NCBI GenBank assembly: GCA_020726505.1
Contig: JAHLEZ010000003.1
Coordinates: 4,361,080-4,425,079 of the forward strand
Reading direction: 5' to 3'
Source: Leptodontidium sp. MPI-SDFR-AT-0119
Lineage: Eukaryota; Ascomycota; Leotiomycetes; Helotiales; Leptodontidiaceae
DNA length: 64,000 nucleotides
The notes beneath the pieces were generated by a model. It was not told the origin of the DNA and ran no database searches. It worked only from the letters and a program-made list of their open reading frames with translations. This document shows, one piece after another, positions 45,826 through 58,799 of this stretch (the first letter of the stretch is position 1; the number at the start of each line of letters is the position of its first letter). Made by a program: the position numbers and the translations under genes.

Positions 45826-47600
45826 ATGGCAGCATTAAAACCCCTACTAATAGCGAAGTTAACATCCACTACGCCACTATTACCCTTATTCTCCTCTCCG
45901 ACTTCTGTCTCAATACAACGAAGTCGAAACCCTCTCTTCGCCGGACCTCTCCCTCTAACTCGCCAAGTCAAGCCGAAAGTCGTTCCTCCTCTAGTAAAGC
46001 GACCCGCTGTAGACGACGTCGATATGTCGTCTGCCTCTTCTTTCGTCCCCCTACCTAACTCTCCCGATACTAATAATCCTATAGTCAATACTTCCACTAA
46101 TACGCCAGGGAGTAGTGCAAAGCCTATAAGGACACATATAAGAGAGACACTATAAGAAAGCCGACTTCGCATCTTGGAAGAGCAGCTCGTAGAGAGTCGC
46201 ATAGAAAACCAGCGGTTAAAGCTATCTCTTCAATAACAGCGACAGACGACTAACGAGCCTCTATTACGTAGACCCGCCCTAAGATCTATAACTTTCCAAG
46301 AAGGGGACACACCCCTTCATTCCTCAATTAAAAAAACTCTTGCCCCCGAGCTAGACAAAGGTAAGTCATAAAGCGCTCCTAATCTTAGTGGACTACTAAA
46401 CGATAATAATAATAACGGCTATCGACCTCCTCACATCCCACGTTATTATTCCTCCTCTTTTCCTAAGATGTCTTAAATGTCTATAGCCTCACGAATCGAG
46501 AAGATCCCTAACCTAAACGACAAGCTCTTAAACGGCATCGACTATAATTCACGCTTATAGGAAGTTTAGGTTTAGAACGCCTTACGCCGGTACGACGAAT
46601 ACTTCGTCGACGACGATTATTAAAAGGATTAGTTACTTACATAAATAGAAGGAACAGCTCGCACGTTCTTAGAGCCCTTCTTTTTATCTTCGACGTTTAA
46701 CGACGACGGAAACATCGCCGATGCGCTTAACTTAGTTAACTAAGTAGTTAAATTCTTAACTAATTCTTATAAGTAATAGACCGCGCGTAACTTTTACTTC
46801 GCGTTAAAAATGAAACTTATAAGATAAATCTTTTAAGACTTTTACTAATAGTTTAGGATTCTTACTAGTTAAGGCGGTGTAACTAATAAGTTAATACTTA
46901 AAATAAACTTGTAAGACAAGTTCCTATCCCGACTACGCAAGCAACTATTCTACGAGTATTAAAGAATTAAGACTTTAGAAGAGTACGTAAAAGTAGTCTA
47001 AGCTAAGGACTAAGGACAAATCGTAGAAAGCATTATTTACGCTAGTCGCTTTAGCCCCTCAACATCGAGTATAAATTCCTACCCCTAGTCCTAAGTTAAT
47101 ATTACTTCAGGAACCACGGGAAAATCACTTTAAGCTTTTACTACTTTTTCGTCCTAACGACGAGAAACTAGTTAACCCTTAAGTTAATAAATTTCTATAT
47201 AAGCCGATATACCTCGTGGCCAAACACTAGCGAATGCCCCCTAGCATTTCTCCTAAAGACCCCTTAGTCGCGATTATACTTCGCGTGTTAACGAAATAGA
47301 AGTAAGCGCTAACGACGGTAGTCTTATGTTTAATAACTAAGTTATAAACGACAACGACAACTTACTAGTAGAGGAACTTACCCTACGAGCAAAAGACTTA
47401 GCCTAAGAAAAGGCTTCTTCTTAAGTATAGTACGAGATATACGATATCTTGACCTTATAAAGCTTCTTAGTAAACTAGCGCTTACTACCCGCATCGCTCT
47501 CTTTAAGAATAGACTTACGTATAAGTTACTCGCACTTCTTAATTTTAGAGCTAACAGTTACTATTTCATTAATTACTCTCTTTTAAAGTCTTTTTTCTTC
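45826..47600 (+). pseudogene. gag of Gypsy C
   Basis: The N-terminus is intact for 109 codons from a true ATG at 45826 (MAALKPLLIAKL) to a stop near 46155. It is Pro/Ser/Thr-rich with a repeated VVPPLVKRP-type segment, as usual for a Gag leader. Beyond it the frame is full of stops. The capsid-like part continues to about 47.5 kb and I did not find a clear zinc knuckle. A 139-codon minus-strand stretch over the same place is a shadow. Confidence 0.6.
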
Positions 47601-48599
47601 TTCTTAAAACCTTTAATTTACTTATTGCCTTTACTTGTCCTTGTTAAAGGATTTGATAGTCGAACTGACTAGACTATTAGTTACTATACTACGTTAAATT
47701 TAATAATTAATAAGCGTTTATAGTTATTTACTTCTTTCTTAATTACTTACTTGGGAAATTATAAAGTAATTATTAGAAGATTATAGTTAGAGTATTACGA
47801 AGTGCTCTTAGATACTACTAAACGACGGCTTATCTGGCTATCGGACTACCCCTTAATAGTAAGTTATAGTAAACTAATTAAGGTCCGAGACTTACGTATA
47901 TATAAGATTTACTAACGCTACTAGCGCGACGCCAAGTGTAAAAACGCTAAGTTACGTGAATTTTGGAGCTACTATAATACCCAATTTATTAAGTCGACTT
48001 TAATAGCTAACTTACCCCTACCTCCCGCGCTAAGTATAAATACCTTAGAAACTTTATTAAAATTAGTAACCGCTAAAGTAAAGACTTATAGAATATTTAG
48101 ACTTACTGTTTACTTAAAGTTTACGACTTCGTGTTATAGTAATTATAATAGCCCGCTATAAGACGATTCCATAGCTAATTTTAGCCGGCGCATTAAGTCA
48201 AATTTCGATATACACGTTAATTACTCTCTTACTTTCTTAATAACCTTAAAACTTATTACTATTAATCCCTCGATTGTTACTAAGTCTAGAAAATCAGCGA
48301 TTATATTAATAAAAAATCAAACCCGGTATCCCGCGCAGTATAATCGAATTATGTCGGACACCGAAGATACTAATTCTACGAATATACAATTGTCGAGCCT
48401 ATACTTATAGCCAATCTCTAACCACGAAACTACAGTAGGTCGTAGAAAAAAAGATTAGGGAAACTTATTATAGTCGTACTAAAAGTGTAGAGTCGAGAAT
48501 TTATATCCCCCCGGAATCGAGCCCACGGCGCTAGTAGAAGAACTTTACCCCCTTATCTCTTTAACACCTAATACTTCGTCTACTTCTTCTTTCTTTCCT

Positions 48600-51500
48600 G
48601 TTTTAAGTATAAAACCCCTTACGTATTTCTTACTTTCTTTTCCTATTATACCTTTTAATAAATACTTCGTTTCGAAACATATAGTAGCCTCTAGAAGTGG
48701 CCGCGCCGTTATATTAATTAGAGAAGTTGCGCTAATAATAAATTCTATATTAACCTCCGAGAGTTAGAAATACTTAGATCCGCGCTTTTTAAGTGTACAA
48801 TATCGCCTCTAGCTAATCCCCGATATTAGTACTATTATTAAACCTACCTTTATTATTAATACTTTATATACCGCAGAGCTTTCGCATTAACAAGTGCGAC
48901 CTACAACAAAGCTTAAAGAGCGCGCGCACTCTACTACTAATAGTTCCCTACTTCAGCTAAGAAGTATATTAAATAACCAGCCTAATTAATATATATAACC
49001 GTCCCTACGACTAACTAATACATATATCCTAACTAAACTAGCCTAAATAGAAGTTATTGAGCCAGAGAAGAGAACCGCTGAGCTATTATACCCCCGAGAC
49101 TAAACTGACTCCCCTTAATTCGCTTTTTCCACGCGTAAAACACATGCCAAGGACTATACTAATTCACTTCGGAAGATGTAAATATAACTCTCTCTCGTAT
49201 ACGACTCGATTACAAAAGCTCCTCCTTCCTTAACTTCTTCTTCTTAACTACGAGATAAGTTACTAATTATAAAGCGACGTGGGAAAGCTCGTCGACGTCT
49301 AATCGTTAAGATCTTTTTAATTAACGCTATAGTGTTTTATATATTAATAAAATAGAAGTTTAAAGATGAGATATTTATAGTAATTTTATAAGAAATTAAT
49401 GCCTTAATTAATTAAAGAAATTAAGAGCGAGAGAAAGTCGCTGCTATATTAGCCCTAACTATCGAACTTACTTACTGTCGCTAGTTAGCTATATAGTTTG
49501 CACTCTTTATTTAAGAGCTAGACGCTAAACTAATAGTTCCCCTAAAGTACGCTAATTAGACTCACGTATTTTCTAAGGCAAAAAGTGATATTCTCCCCCC
49601 TTATCGCTCGTACGATTATAAAATTAAGCTAAAAGAAAAGGGTAAGAAAGTACTTAAGTATTCGCTATTGTACAAGATATTAACTAAAGAACTTAAGGCT
49701 ATTAAGGAATATATCACGAATAACTTAAATAAAGGATTTATTAAGCCGTCTTAAGTACTATTCACTGCCCTTATTCTCTTTATTAAGAAGCTAAATAGCT
49801 CCCTGCGGTTATGTATCGACTTTTAGGTGCTAAATTCCCTCACTTAGAAGAACTAATACCCCCTACCTCTAATTAATGAGACCTTAGCTTATATAGCTAA
49901 TACTTATATCTTTATTAAACTAAATATTCGTTAAGCCTTTTACTGAATCCGAATGAACTTAGTATTAAAGGAGTATACTACCTTTTATATAAGGTACGGC
50001 GTATATAAGTATAAAGTTCTTTCCTTTAGCTTAACTAATGGCCTTACTACTTACTAGCGCTATATAAACGATATTCTCTTTGATTACCTTAATGATTTTT
50101 ATATAGTATACTTAAACGATATTTTTATATACTCTAAGGACCCCTTATAACACTAGCTCCACGTCAAAAAAGTACTTTAACACTTTAACGACGCTAGGCT
50201 ACAAGCCGACCTAAAGAAGTGTAAGTTTAAAGTAATACAAACTAAGTACCTAGGATTTATTATATTAACTTCTGGCCTAAAAGTTAATCCCGAGAAGGTC
50301 TTTATTGTTCGTAAGTAGACTTACCTTAGCTTTATTAAAGGTGTGTAGTCTTTCCTAAGCTTTTGCAACTTTTACTAGAGATTTATCCGCGATTACGGTA
50401 TTATAACGAAACCTCTTATTTAATTAATTAAGAATAACGTTCCCTTCCGCTTTATCGTAGAGTGCGAAGACACCTTCGACCTCCTAAAACACACTCTTAC
50501 GTCTGCACCTCTCTTAAGACACTATTAATAAGATTTACCCTGCCTCTTAGAGACGGATACTAGTAATAATATTATAGCTAGAGTCCTTTTTTAATAATAC
50601 GGCGACGACTAGTTCCCCGTTATTTTCTTTTTAAAGATTATACTACTTACTAAGCTCAATTACGTAATATACGATAAGGAGATACTAGCTATTATTAAAT
50701 CCTTTAGGCATTAATATACTAAGTTAGTAGGAGTCCCCTACTAAGTCCGTGTTATAATAAATTATAAGACCTTAGAATACTTTATGACCTTTAAGCAATT
50801 AAATACTAAGCAAGCATAATAGGCAAAGCTCTTAGTAGATTATAATTTTATAATCACGTACCGCCTTAGAATTTATAATCCCTTAGTAAACGCACTTTCT
50901 CGCAAGCTAGATAAGTTAAATCAATAGAACTTTATAAAGAAGACTTAACGCTTTTAATAACTCTTACACTAAGACTAAATTAACTTTAATTTATTATTTA
51001 TAAAGTTGCGGCCGCCTGACGACGCCGACGCGCTAATAGCCGACGTTAAGCTCACTACCCTTACACTAATATTCTCCGTCGTATAACAAATCTTAGAGGC
51101 TAATCGCACTACTCCTTTCTTATAAGCTTTACGTAAACAAGCTGTATTAGACTCTTTAAGTAAACTTAGCCTAAAAGGTAACCTCTTATTCCACGACGGC
51201 CGCCTCTTAGTCCCCGATGTCGATTACCTTTAAACCCTCCTTATACGAGAGGTCTATGATCGAATTACTATAGCGTACCTTAGTACTAAAAAGACGATCT
51301 AAATACTCTCTTCTTAGTACTAGTGGCATAGAATTACGTTTATAATTTAATAGTACTATCGTAATTATTATACTTGCCAACGAATTTAAGTATCCCGGGA
51401 TAAAAAGCCCGGACTTTTTTATCTTCTCCCCGTTCCGTTTAAATTATAAGAACATATTATCGTAAACTATTACTTCTTTACTAAAGACAAGTATAGATTC

Positions 51501-52620
51501 GATAACGTCCTCGTCTTTATTAATAAATTTAGTAAATAAGTGATTAATATCCCTTGCTAGAAAACGACAAATACTCGGAAGCTAGCTATTATATATATAT
51601 ATTATATATATTATTACTTTAGCGCTCCCTTAATTATTACTTTTAATAGAAGCTCCTAGTTTGTCTTTAAGTTTTGGATTACCCTTGGCAAGATCCTCGG
51701 AACTAAGAGATAATTGTCCGCTATTAATTACCTATAAATAGACGACTAGACCGAAGTTTACAACTAATACTTATAGAAACGACTCCGACCTTTCGTTACG
51801 TACTACTAAGACGACTAGTCAAAGTACCTCCCTATTATAAACTACGCCTAAATGTCCCTCCTACACGATTCCCTAAGAGGATTTTTTTTATTTAAGGTAG
51901 TTTATAGATATATACTACGTACGAATTAGGACTAAAAAATTAACTTACTAGACTCAGCTACCTCTATTAATAAGTTAAATACTTAATAAGCTATTGACTA
52001 TGCCTAACGTTATAAGAAAGCTTGGGACATAGCTCGATCGAACCTTATTGTGGCTTAAGCCAAGATAGCTAGGTCTTATAACGCCTCTCGCCGCGATATC
52101 GACTTTAATAAAGACAACTTAGTTTAGCTTAATATACGCTACTTTAAGATACTTCGTTTATTTAAGAAGTTAAATATACTAACTAATAGACTATTTAGAG
52201 TACTCGAGAAGGTAAGACACTTATATCGCCTAAAGTTACTAGCGAGTATAAAGGTTTATAACGTTTTTTTTAGCTAATAAGCTTCGCCGGGACTTTAACG
52301 ACCCCTTACCAGGCTAAGTATAAGATGCCCCCCCGCTAATTAATATTACAAGTAACGACGAGTAAGAACTAAAAGAAGTACTTGCCTACCGTAAAAAGGG
52401 CAAAACTCTCTTTTACTATGTCACTTAGCTTAATTAGGACGTTAACTTAGACTAATACGACGCTTCTGACTTCAAGTACGCTTTATATAAAGTCAGGGAC
52501 TTCCACCTTAGTCACCCTGAGTAGGCAAGACCCCCTACTAAGCTACTTGAATAAATTAAAGTATAAGAAGACAGTATTAACGACTACGACGATCTTAATA
52601 GTAACAAGGAGATAGACTAA
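48600..52620 (+). pseudogene. pol of Gypsy C (RT-RNaseH-IN-chromodomain)
   Basis: Reverse transcriptase occupies about 49660-50290. The catalytic box at 50109-50120 reads Y-L-N-D followed by IFIYS, so the first catalytic Asp is Asn. RNase H lies at about 50520-50900 and the integrase at about 51240-51950; the Glu of the integrase triad survives in D-stop-TEV near 51750. The C-terminal tail at about 52360-52618 reads FKYALYKVRDFHLSHPE and ends NSNKEID before the stop, a chromodomain-like end like that of family A. Stops are frequent, mainly at expected Gln and Trp codons. The protease region (about 48.6-49.0 kb) is too decayed to show its active site. Confidence 0.85.
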
Positions 52621-52643
52621 CGCTTAAGGACGAGCTTTTTCTA

Positions 52644-52654
52644 GAGGGGGGGGG
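52644..52654 (+). other. Polypurine tract of Gypsy C
   Basis: AGAGGGGGGGG lies three bases before the 3' LTR. Confidence 0.8.
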
Positions 52655-52657
52655 TAG

Positions 52658-52906
52658 TGTGACGACTGTCGCTGCTTAGAGCCTTATTTTCACCGGCTCC
52701 ACTTAGTATTGCCCAATCGGGACGTACCGAGATTACTATAGTACTAAGCATACTGACCTCTTGTATATAAACTTCTTCTTTCCTTACCTTCTTTCCTTTA
52801 TAGTTGTAAATTCTAAGTTGATGCTTAGTATCGTCATATGTCTCTTGTGTTAATATGTGAGGCGTCAGTTACACGTGATTGCCGTCTTTCTAGGGCAAGC
52901 GTCACA
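52658..52906 (+). repeat. 3' LTR of Gypsy C
   Basis: 249 bp, starting TGTGACGACTGTCGC and ending AGCGTCACA. The left inverted repeat of the Copia unit begins at the next base. Confidence 0.9.
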
Positions 52907-53075
52907 TAAAGAGCTACTCTAAGGTGTCAATAAGAGCTCTTATATAAGAGACTCTCATCGTGAGTTAGTCCCAAAGTGGCTAACGTCGAGTGCTCTTCTT
53001 TACTCCCTATGTCCTGCGACCTTTATATTACCCGACCTCCGTATTCACCGAATATCAATATTCACACACTAATAA
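52907..53075 (+). repeat. Left 169-bp inverted repeat of the Copia unit
   Basis: From TAAAGAGCTACT to CACTAATAA. It aligns without gaps to the complement of 56520-56688. Differences are mostly transitions. It includes AATAAGAGCTCTTATATAAG, itself nearly palindromic. Confidence 0.8.
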
Positions 53076-53289
53076 TTTATTGTCGATTATAAAAGAACAT
53101 AAGAGGAGTATTACGACTAATTCTTCGCCGATAATGCTACCTTTAGCGGTAACGACACATCTATATTATATGACTCTAGTAGAGACTCACCAGAAGTATT
53201 GTTTTACGGAGAAATTATATAAGAAGAAGCTGAAATTATAATTATAAAGCTTATAAACTAGGCCTTATTATATACTAGACTAAGAAAAT

Positions 53290-56200
53290 AAAAAACACTA
53301 AAACTACTTACAGAATTAACATAAACACGTTATAATTCACGTGATTTCTATAACATCCTAATCGATACTAGCGTAGCCCGCAGATTAATAATAAGTTATA
53401 ACTAATACTTGGCTTATAATAAGTTATACTTTATAAAAATCAACAAATCTATAACGATTAGCGTCAAATTTAGCATCGGCGACGCCACTTTTATCGGCTT
53501 TATTAATATCAATATACTAGTAAGAAAGCTTTAATTTCACGTTTTTTACATAGGGACTTTATTCTTACTTTCTCTTGTTAATATAAACAAAAACAAGCTT
53601 TACTTTAATAACTTAACGAATACACTTTACAAGGAAGACGAGTAGAGAGAAGTACTAATCATCCGATAATTTAGTTACTCTTAGCTTTTCTAAGACGAAT
53701 CACTTTATGCCTTTCTTACGAAATTAATTAAATAAAATAAATATTATCTAATAAAGCCAAAAATACGCCGCCTTTATAAGCGTTTCGGCCACTCGTTAGT
53801 AGAACGCCTTTAGAAGCTTCTTAATAGAGTAGGCTATAATATTAATATAAATACGCTAAAGTATATTACTAAGTATTACAAAGAATACTAAAAGCACGGC
53901 AAATTACCGGGCAGATTCCGCTTTACCTTAAGAGATAATACCGACTTTAATTACTGTGTCTCTATTAATATCGCTCCAATTAACGGCACTAATATAGTAC
54001 ATATAGTAGACTAATTAACACGTTTCTAGGCCAAAAGATAGCTCAAAAATACGATAACAAAGCACGTATAAGAGAAGATTAAGGAATACTAAATCGACAC
54101 ATACTTAGGACTACTAGATATACTTATATACGACTAAGGACTACAATTTATTAGTAATAAATTTAATTAATACACCACTTCCTTAGAAATTACGACAAAA
54201 CCTGTACTTATAAAGGCCTACTATTTTATTAGTCAAGTAGAACACTACTACACTATTCTAAAGTATATTTATAATATCGCTAGATCAGAATCACTAAGCT
54301 TATTAAAAGAGAGCGCACTGTAAATAGTACTTAAGGCTATTAATAACATAATAAGACTAAACGGCCTAGTACTAATATTACTTATATTTAGCGCCTTCCC
54401 TTATATAACAATAAATAATACTTTATTAAAGACTATATTAAAGAGAGCTACTATATATAAGAAAGCTATAATAAAGGCTTAGAAACTTAATACGTAATTA
54501 TAAGTTAATAAAGTATTATATACTTGTAACAAACTAAGTATAGTAACTATTAAGGACTTACTACTTTAATCTCTAGTTATAACGTATAAAGAGAGACTTA
54601 GAAAGAAGAGTAGTAAGTAAATAAGACTACACACACTACTAATAACTTAAGGAGAGGACTACATTATATAAATTAATAATAAAGCCGTAACTTTACGCTT
54701 AATATTTATATAACTATTCTTATAAGAGGAATCACAAAGCGTTACTAAATTAATATAAGAGAACCGTTAGGAACTACAGCTAGAGTTAGTTAACGATGCT
54801 ACACTACTAAATGCGACTCTTATACTTACTCGACGTAAAGGCAAACCACGTGCCGCGTAACTAAAGTTAATTAACGACGTTATATTACTAAATATAACCC
54901 TTATACTTACTCGACGTAAAAGCAGACTATATATTATACGGCGCGACGTTACTATATATATTAATAGAGAGCCAAATTACGAGTATTCGTAATAAAAGGA
55001 GATCGACGGACTAATTAACAACTAGACTTTTAAGTTCGTAAACTACTACAATATTCTTATTAATATAAGAATATTTAACTTACGCTTTATTAACAAAGTC
55101 AAGGACATAAGCACACTAAATACTTATAAGAAATTAAGACTTATTATCTAAATATATAATAACAAAAGAAAGACGACTATATTAACCTAATTACTAATAA
55201 TTTAACATATAAGCTAAAGAATCTTACTTTACTTAGTAGCGATATTCCCGGAGTATAAGCTTTACTTATAGGACATAACTTAAGCTTACACATAATTAAA
55301 TACAAAACTCGTACGCGAAATTTATATTTAAGTACTAAAGGGCGTACTTTAATAAGAAAGATACTTTTTCCGTGTTAAAAAGCCGTTATATAAAGTATTA
55401 AAATTAGGAAACTATTAGTTTAATACTTAGTCTAAACACTACGAGGTTAAACTTAATACTAAGGACTTAACGTTTAACTCTTACTTTATATATATTAATA
55501 ATAAAAATAACTTTAATATTATTAGTTTATAAACCGACGACATACTTTTTTTAATAAATAACGAATTTATAACTAAGGAAGAAAAAGAGCTCTTAAAGTT
55601 AAAAAAGAAGGCAAAGCTACGAGAAGAGTTCACGATAAACCACGTTCTTAAATTTAATAAAGAAATAATTACTCTAAGTACCGACAATAATATATATTTA
55701 AACTAGGCACAATAGACTAAATCCCTATAACTTATTTAAGAGAAAGTAATAAATATAACTAGTACTAAAGGTAAAGTCACTAAGAACGTTACTCTACAAA
55801 AGTAATACGTCGCATAACGAGCCCGCGGAGCCTACCTTAGTACTATTTCGCAACCTAAAGCCGCGTTTAACTTGTCACACGCAGCACAAGTAACTAATAT
55901 TTAATATTACTATATTAAAGAGCTAAATAAGAGACTCTAATAATAAAAGGACAATAGTAATAAAGGCTTACGATTCGTTAAATTAAAGACTGTTAGTGTA
56001 TAAATAGCTGTCTTTATAAATAAAAGCTTCGCTAATAACGCCGACTATAGCTTATAAATTGGGTTTGTTATTATTATTACTAATAAGAATAGAAAAGCTA
56101 ATATACTTTATTAGTCAAGTATAAAGTATAAAAGAATCACTCGTTTTATATTAGCCTTAGAGCTCTTTGCGATAAGTAACGGCTTTAATATAGTATTAGC

Positions 56201-56500
56201 TATTAAGTCGACATTTAAGGTAGTACTTAATACGACTATTTTATTACGTATTTACACGGATTCTAAATTAATTTACGACTATATTATTAAACTAAGTATA
56301 ATATAAGAGAAGAGATTAATAGTCGACCTTATGTGCCTCTACTAAAGCTACGAACGTAAGAAAATCGATAGAGTCGACTAAATTAATAGAACTAGTAACC
56401 CCGCTAATACTATGACTAAATTAAAGGCTTACTTAGCACTACGTGAGCTAATCGAGACTAATAAATTTAACGTTAAGTTAACTAAATAAGTAAAGAGAAA
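53290..56500 (+). pseudogene. Copia polyprotein (PR-IN-RT-RNaseH)
   Basis: The protease is seen near 53340-53600: FYNILIDTSVARRL with the active-site Asp-Thr kept, then FSIGDATFIGFINI. Integrase-type sequence follows with RFGHSLVERL near 53790 and GRFRFTLRDNTDFNYC near 53930. Reverse transcriptase has its catalytic box as T-D-D-I-L-F-L at about 55533-55553, both Asp intact. RNase H near 56000-56400 reads FINKSFANNADYSL, then LALELFAISNGFNIVLAIKS and RIYTDSKLIYDY. The order PR-IN-RT-RH is Ty1/Copia. Stops are frequent; gag is absent upstream. A plus-strand open stretch at 52990-53241 spans the left repeat and may include the end of a gag. Confidence 0.85.
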
Positions 56501-56519
56501 GGCAAACTCTTAAGAAGAG

Positions 56520-56688
56520 TTATTAATATATAAATATTAATATTTAATAAATACGGAGGTTAGGTAATATAAAGGTCGCAGGACATAAGAAGTAAAGAAG
56601 AGCACTCGACGCTAGCTATTTTAGGACTAGCCCATAATAAGAGCCTCTTATATAAGAGCTCTTATTGACACCTTAAAGTAGCTCTTTA
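56520..56688 (-). repeat. Right 169-bp inverted repeat of the Copia unit
   Basis: Complement of 52907-53075, more strongly RIP-altered in its inner part. Plus-strand AATATAAAGGTCGCAGGACA is shared with the complement of the left copy. Confidence 0.8.
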
Positions 56689-56952
56689 AACTTAAATGAA
56701 ATATATACTTATAACTAAAGCTTTACACCGTGTATATCGAGTCTCACCACGATTACTAAGTTATTACTTATTACGGGAGCTCTAGGTAACAGAGTGTAAT
56801 TAACAATTTTATATTAATAAAAGCGTTCACGACGTTATATTACTTAACTTTTAGGTTAAATTAAGTTGCTAAGGCTATTATAACACAAAAAGACCTTGCC
56901 GCTAGTATAAAGGCGTATATAGAGAATATAATAGTATCCTCTTATAAGTTAC

Positions 56953-57155
56953 TGTCGTGCAGGCTCTGGTAGGCCAGCTAAGCGAGCCCTATTAAAGGCG
57001 ACCTGGCCAAAGCGCGACCGACAGATATTTAGTAGGGAGCTCAAAGAGCTTCACGTAGAGTAGACTAATATAACGATCAATTACAGTACTGCGCATACCT
57101 CAATAATACGTTAAATACGCCTTTGTGGAGCATCTAGGCGTACTCTTGCACGACA
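56953..57155 (+). repeat. Putative 5' LTR of the second Copia element
   Basis: 203 bp starting TGTCGTGCAGGC and ending CTTGCACGACA. The terminal bases form a short inverted repeat (TGTCGTGCA/TGCACGACA), a usual LTR feature. CpA and TpG remain partly preserved. A coding region for a Copia gag begins several hundred bases downstream. I found no second copy, so the pair is unconfirmed. Confidence 0.55.
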
Positions 57156-57749
57156 GTTATGAGCCCCGTAAGCTATTAAAGCTTCTTAGTCGTATACACG
57201 TGCCGACGTGGCTCTATAGAGGCATGTAAAGGCTTTCTCACCGCTGCCTTACATACGTATTAGCAGTACTTAAAAGCCCGTTAATAACTCTCAAATCACT
57301 AAAACCTCTTTGAAATTATTATATATATACCTAAAACTAACAATATCACTTTTAAGGCTACTTACGGACTGTAATTTAAAGGCGCGGAAGGATTAGGCGA
57401 TATAACACTTGCGCTTGATATTCTATACTAGCTTCATAGGTGCACTAAATATAGTAGACCTTAGCGCTCCTACGACAGGCTATATCCTAAACCACCGACC
57501 TAATGCTCTAACGCTTAAAAGCACTACGTAAGAAGTTACAAAGACTCAGTTAAGCTAGTATTACGCTAATGTTATAGCTTAAAAAGTAGCAAACCCACAA
57601 CCGTCTTTAACGCCTAAGTCGTCCGATAACGCGTAGGCTACACTTGCCCTAGTTATATCGATAGATGCCCTAATAGGAGGGACAAGTCCAAAAGAAGCTA
57701 GTCCACCTTTATACCCGATAATTACAGAAGTATAGCAAATCTACGCAGC

Positions 57750-58790
57750 ACAAGCCAGGGAGTACTAGTACACGCTTACTAAATAGACGAGCTAAAATAA
57801 TAAGTATATGGCTTTATATAACTGGCTCTCTGAAACGGTGGACGATTTACTTTTAGACTCTACGATTAGGGAACTGGCCGGTAAGAGCGACCTAAGCTTA
57901 TAAACGTTAGTTAGTACACTTTAGCGCGACATAATACTATTAGAATCGTCGGTCCTTATAACGATAGTCACGGAATACAATAAAGTTTTAAAGGAAGTAT
58001 ATAAGGGAAAAGTCAACGTTAACTAGTAGATAAAAGACTTCTTAAAGGTTTACAGGAATGCTAAAGTGTACGATATACTTAAAGTCAAGGGTACTATGGC
58101 TCTAAAGAAGTGGTTACGTGCTATGGGAGCTCACATGTACCTTAATTAGGCAAACCTTATCTTTAATATAATTATACGCGACGACTAACTTGGAAAGGAG
58201 TATAGTTTTACTCTTAACGACTATATATAAGTGCTCCTAAGTATAGACTAAGAGTATATTATGTTTAGGAAGCCTAGGCGTTAAGGAGGGGGTGGCAGTT
58301 AATACTTAACTCTTAGAGGAATAAACGATAAGGCGTCGGGCGTAAGCTTTAGTAGATCTCACTCTCGCGGCTAAGGTAACTTATACTTATACGGCATAAA
58401 TAGTAAGCACTTCTTTAAGCCGCTTAAGTGCTAAAGACTACGTTATATAATTAATAAAACGACCACGGAAGGTATAAAGTATGTGTTAAATGTTAACGAG
58501 GTAACTATAACTCGTAAGAAGTTAGAGACTATAGACTTTAGGGAGCTTAAGGCCGCCATAGCTAAAGAAGGTTAGAAGTACGTTGTAGTAGCCAAAATTA
58601 TTAGAGCTAATAGTACTAGCACTTTTAAACTTACTACTAACGCCAAAACAGCCGATGCCGCTATACTTACAGGAAATAAAAACAAAGGTAAAGCTATATA
58701 GGAAGGAATAAGAAGTATTAATGTAATTATATTTAACCTAAACCTCCTTAATAACATACTCTAGGACGACACTTTAAGCGCTGGCGTTTA
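57750..58790 (+). pseudogene. gag of the second Copia element
   Basis: Degenerate Gag. One frame reads through a charged helical region (YNKVLKEVYKGKVNVN-like stretch near 57980, and LKVKGTMALKKWLRAMGAHM near 58080-58140). A short motif near 58383-58435, Y-L-Y-G-I-N-S-K-H-F-F-K, looks like a zinc knuckle whose Cys residues have become Tyr. The Gly/Arg-rich linker near 58290 supports a nucleocapsid-like end. About 57156-57750 is leader sequence without a gene. Confidence 0.55.
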
Positions 58791-58799
58791 TAGTACTAT

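Larger units (their letters stand above)
45446..52906 (+). mobile_element. Ty3/Gypsy retrotransposon, family C (RIP-inactivated)
   Basis: A 7461-bp element with two 249-bp LTRs, gag, pol with RT, RNase H and integrase, a chromodomain-like tail and a polypurine tract. Domain order defines Ty3/Gypsy, and the tail resembles that of family A although the LTRs are unrelated. LTR differences are transitions. The flanks do not match (ccagc at 45441-45445, taaag at 52907-52911), so the target duplication is lost or the ends come from different events. Composition is extreme in TpA. Confidence 0.9.
52907..56688 (+). mobile_element. Copia pol flanked by inverted repeats
   Basis: A 3782-bp unit with a decayed Copia polyprotein inside 169-bp repeats that face each other. 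Copia elements normally have direct LTRs, so this arrangement is not that of an intact element. The right repeat, in sense orientation after RNase H, has a TATA-like AATATAAAGG and may be the Copia 3' LTR; the left one would then be an inverted LTR. No target duplication is seen and gag is missing. Recombination between opposed Copia copies is the simplest explanation. Confidence 0.6.

Noticed and set aside
45783..46202. 139-residue minus-strand ORF
   Set aside because: It is the complement of the Gag N-terminus of Gypsy C, whose plus-strand reading has a true ATG and typical composition.
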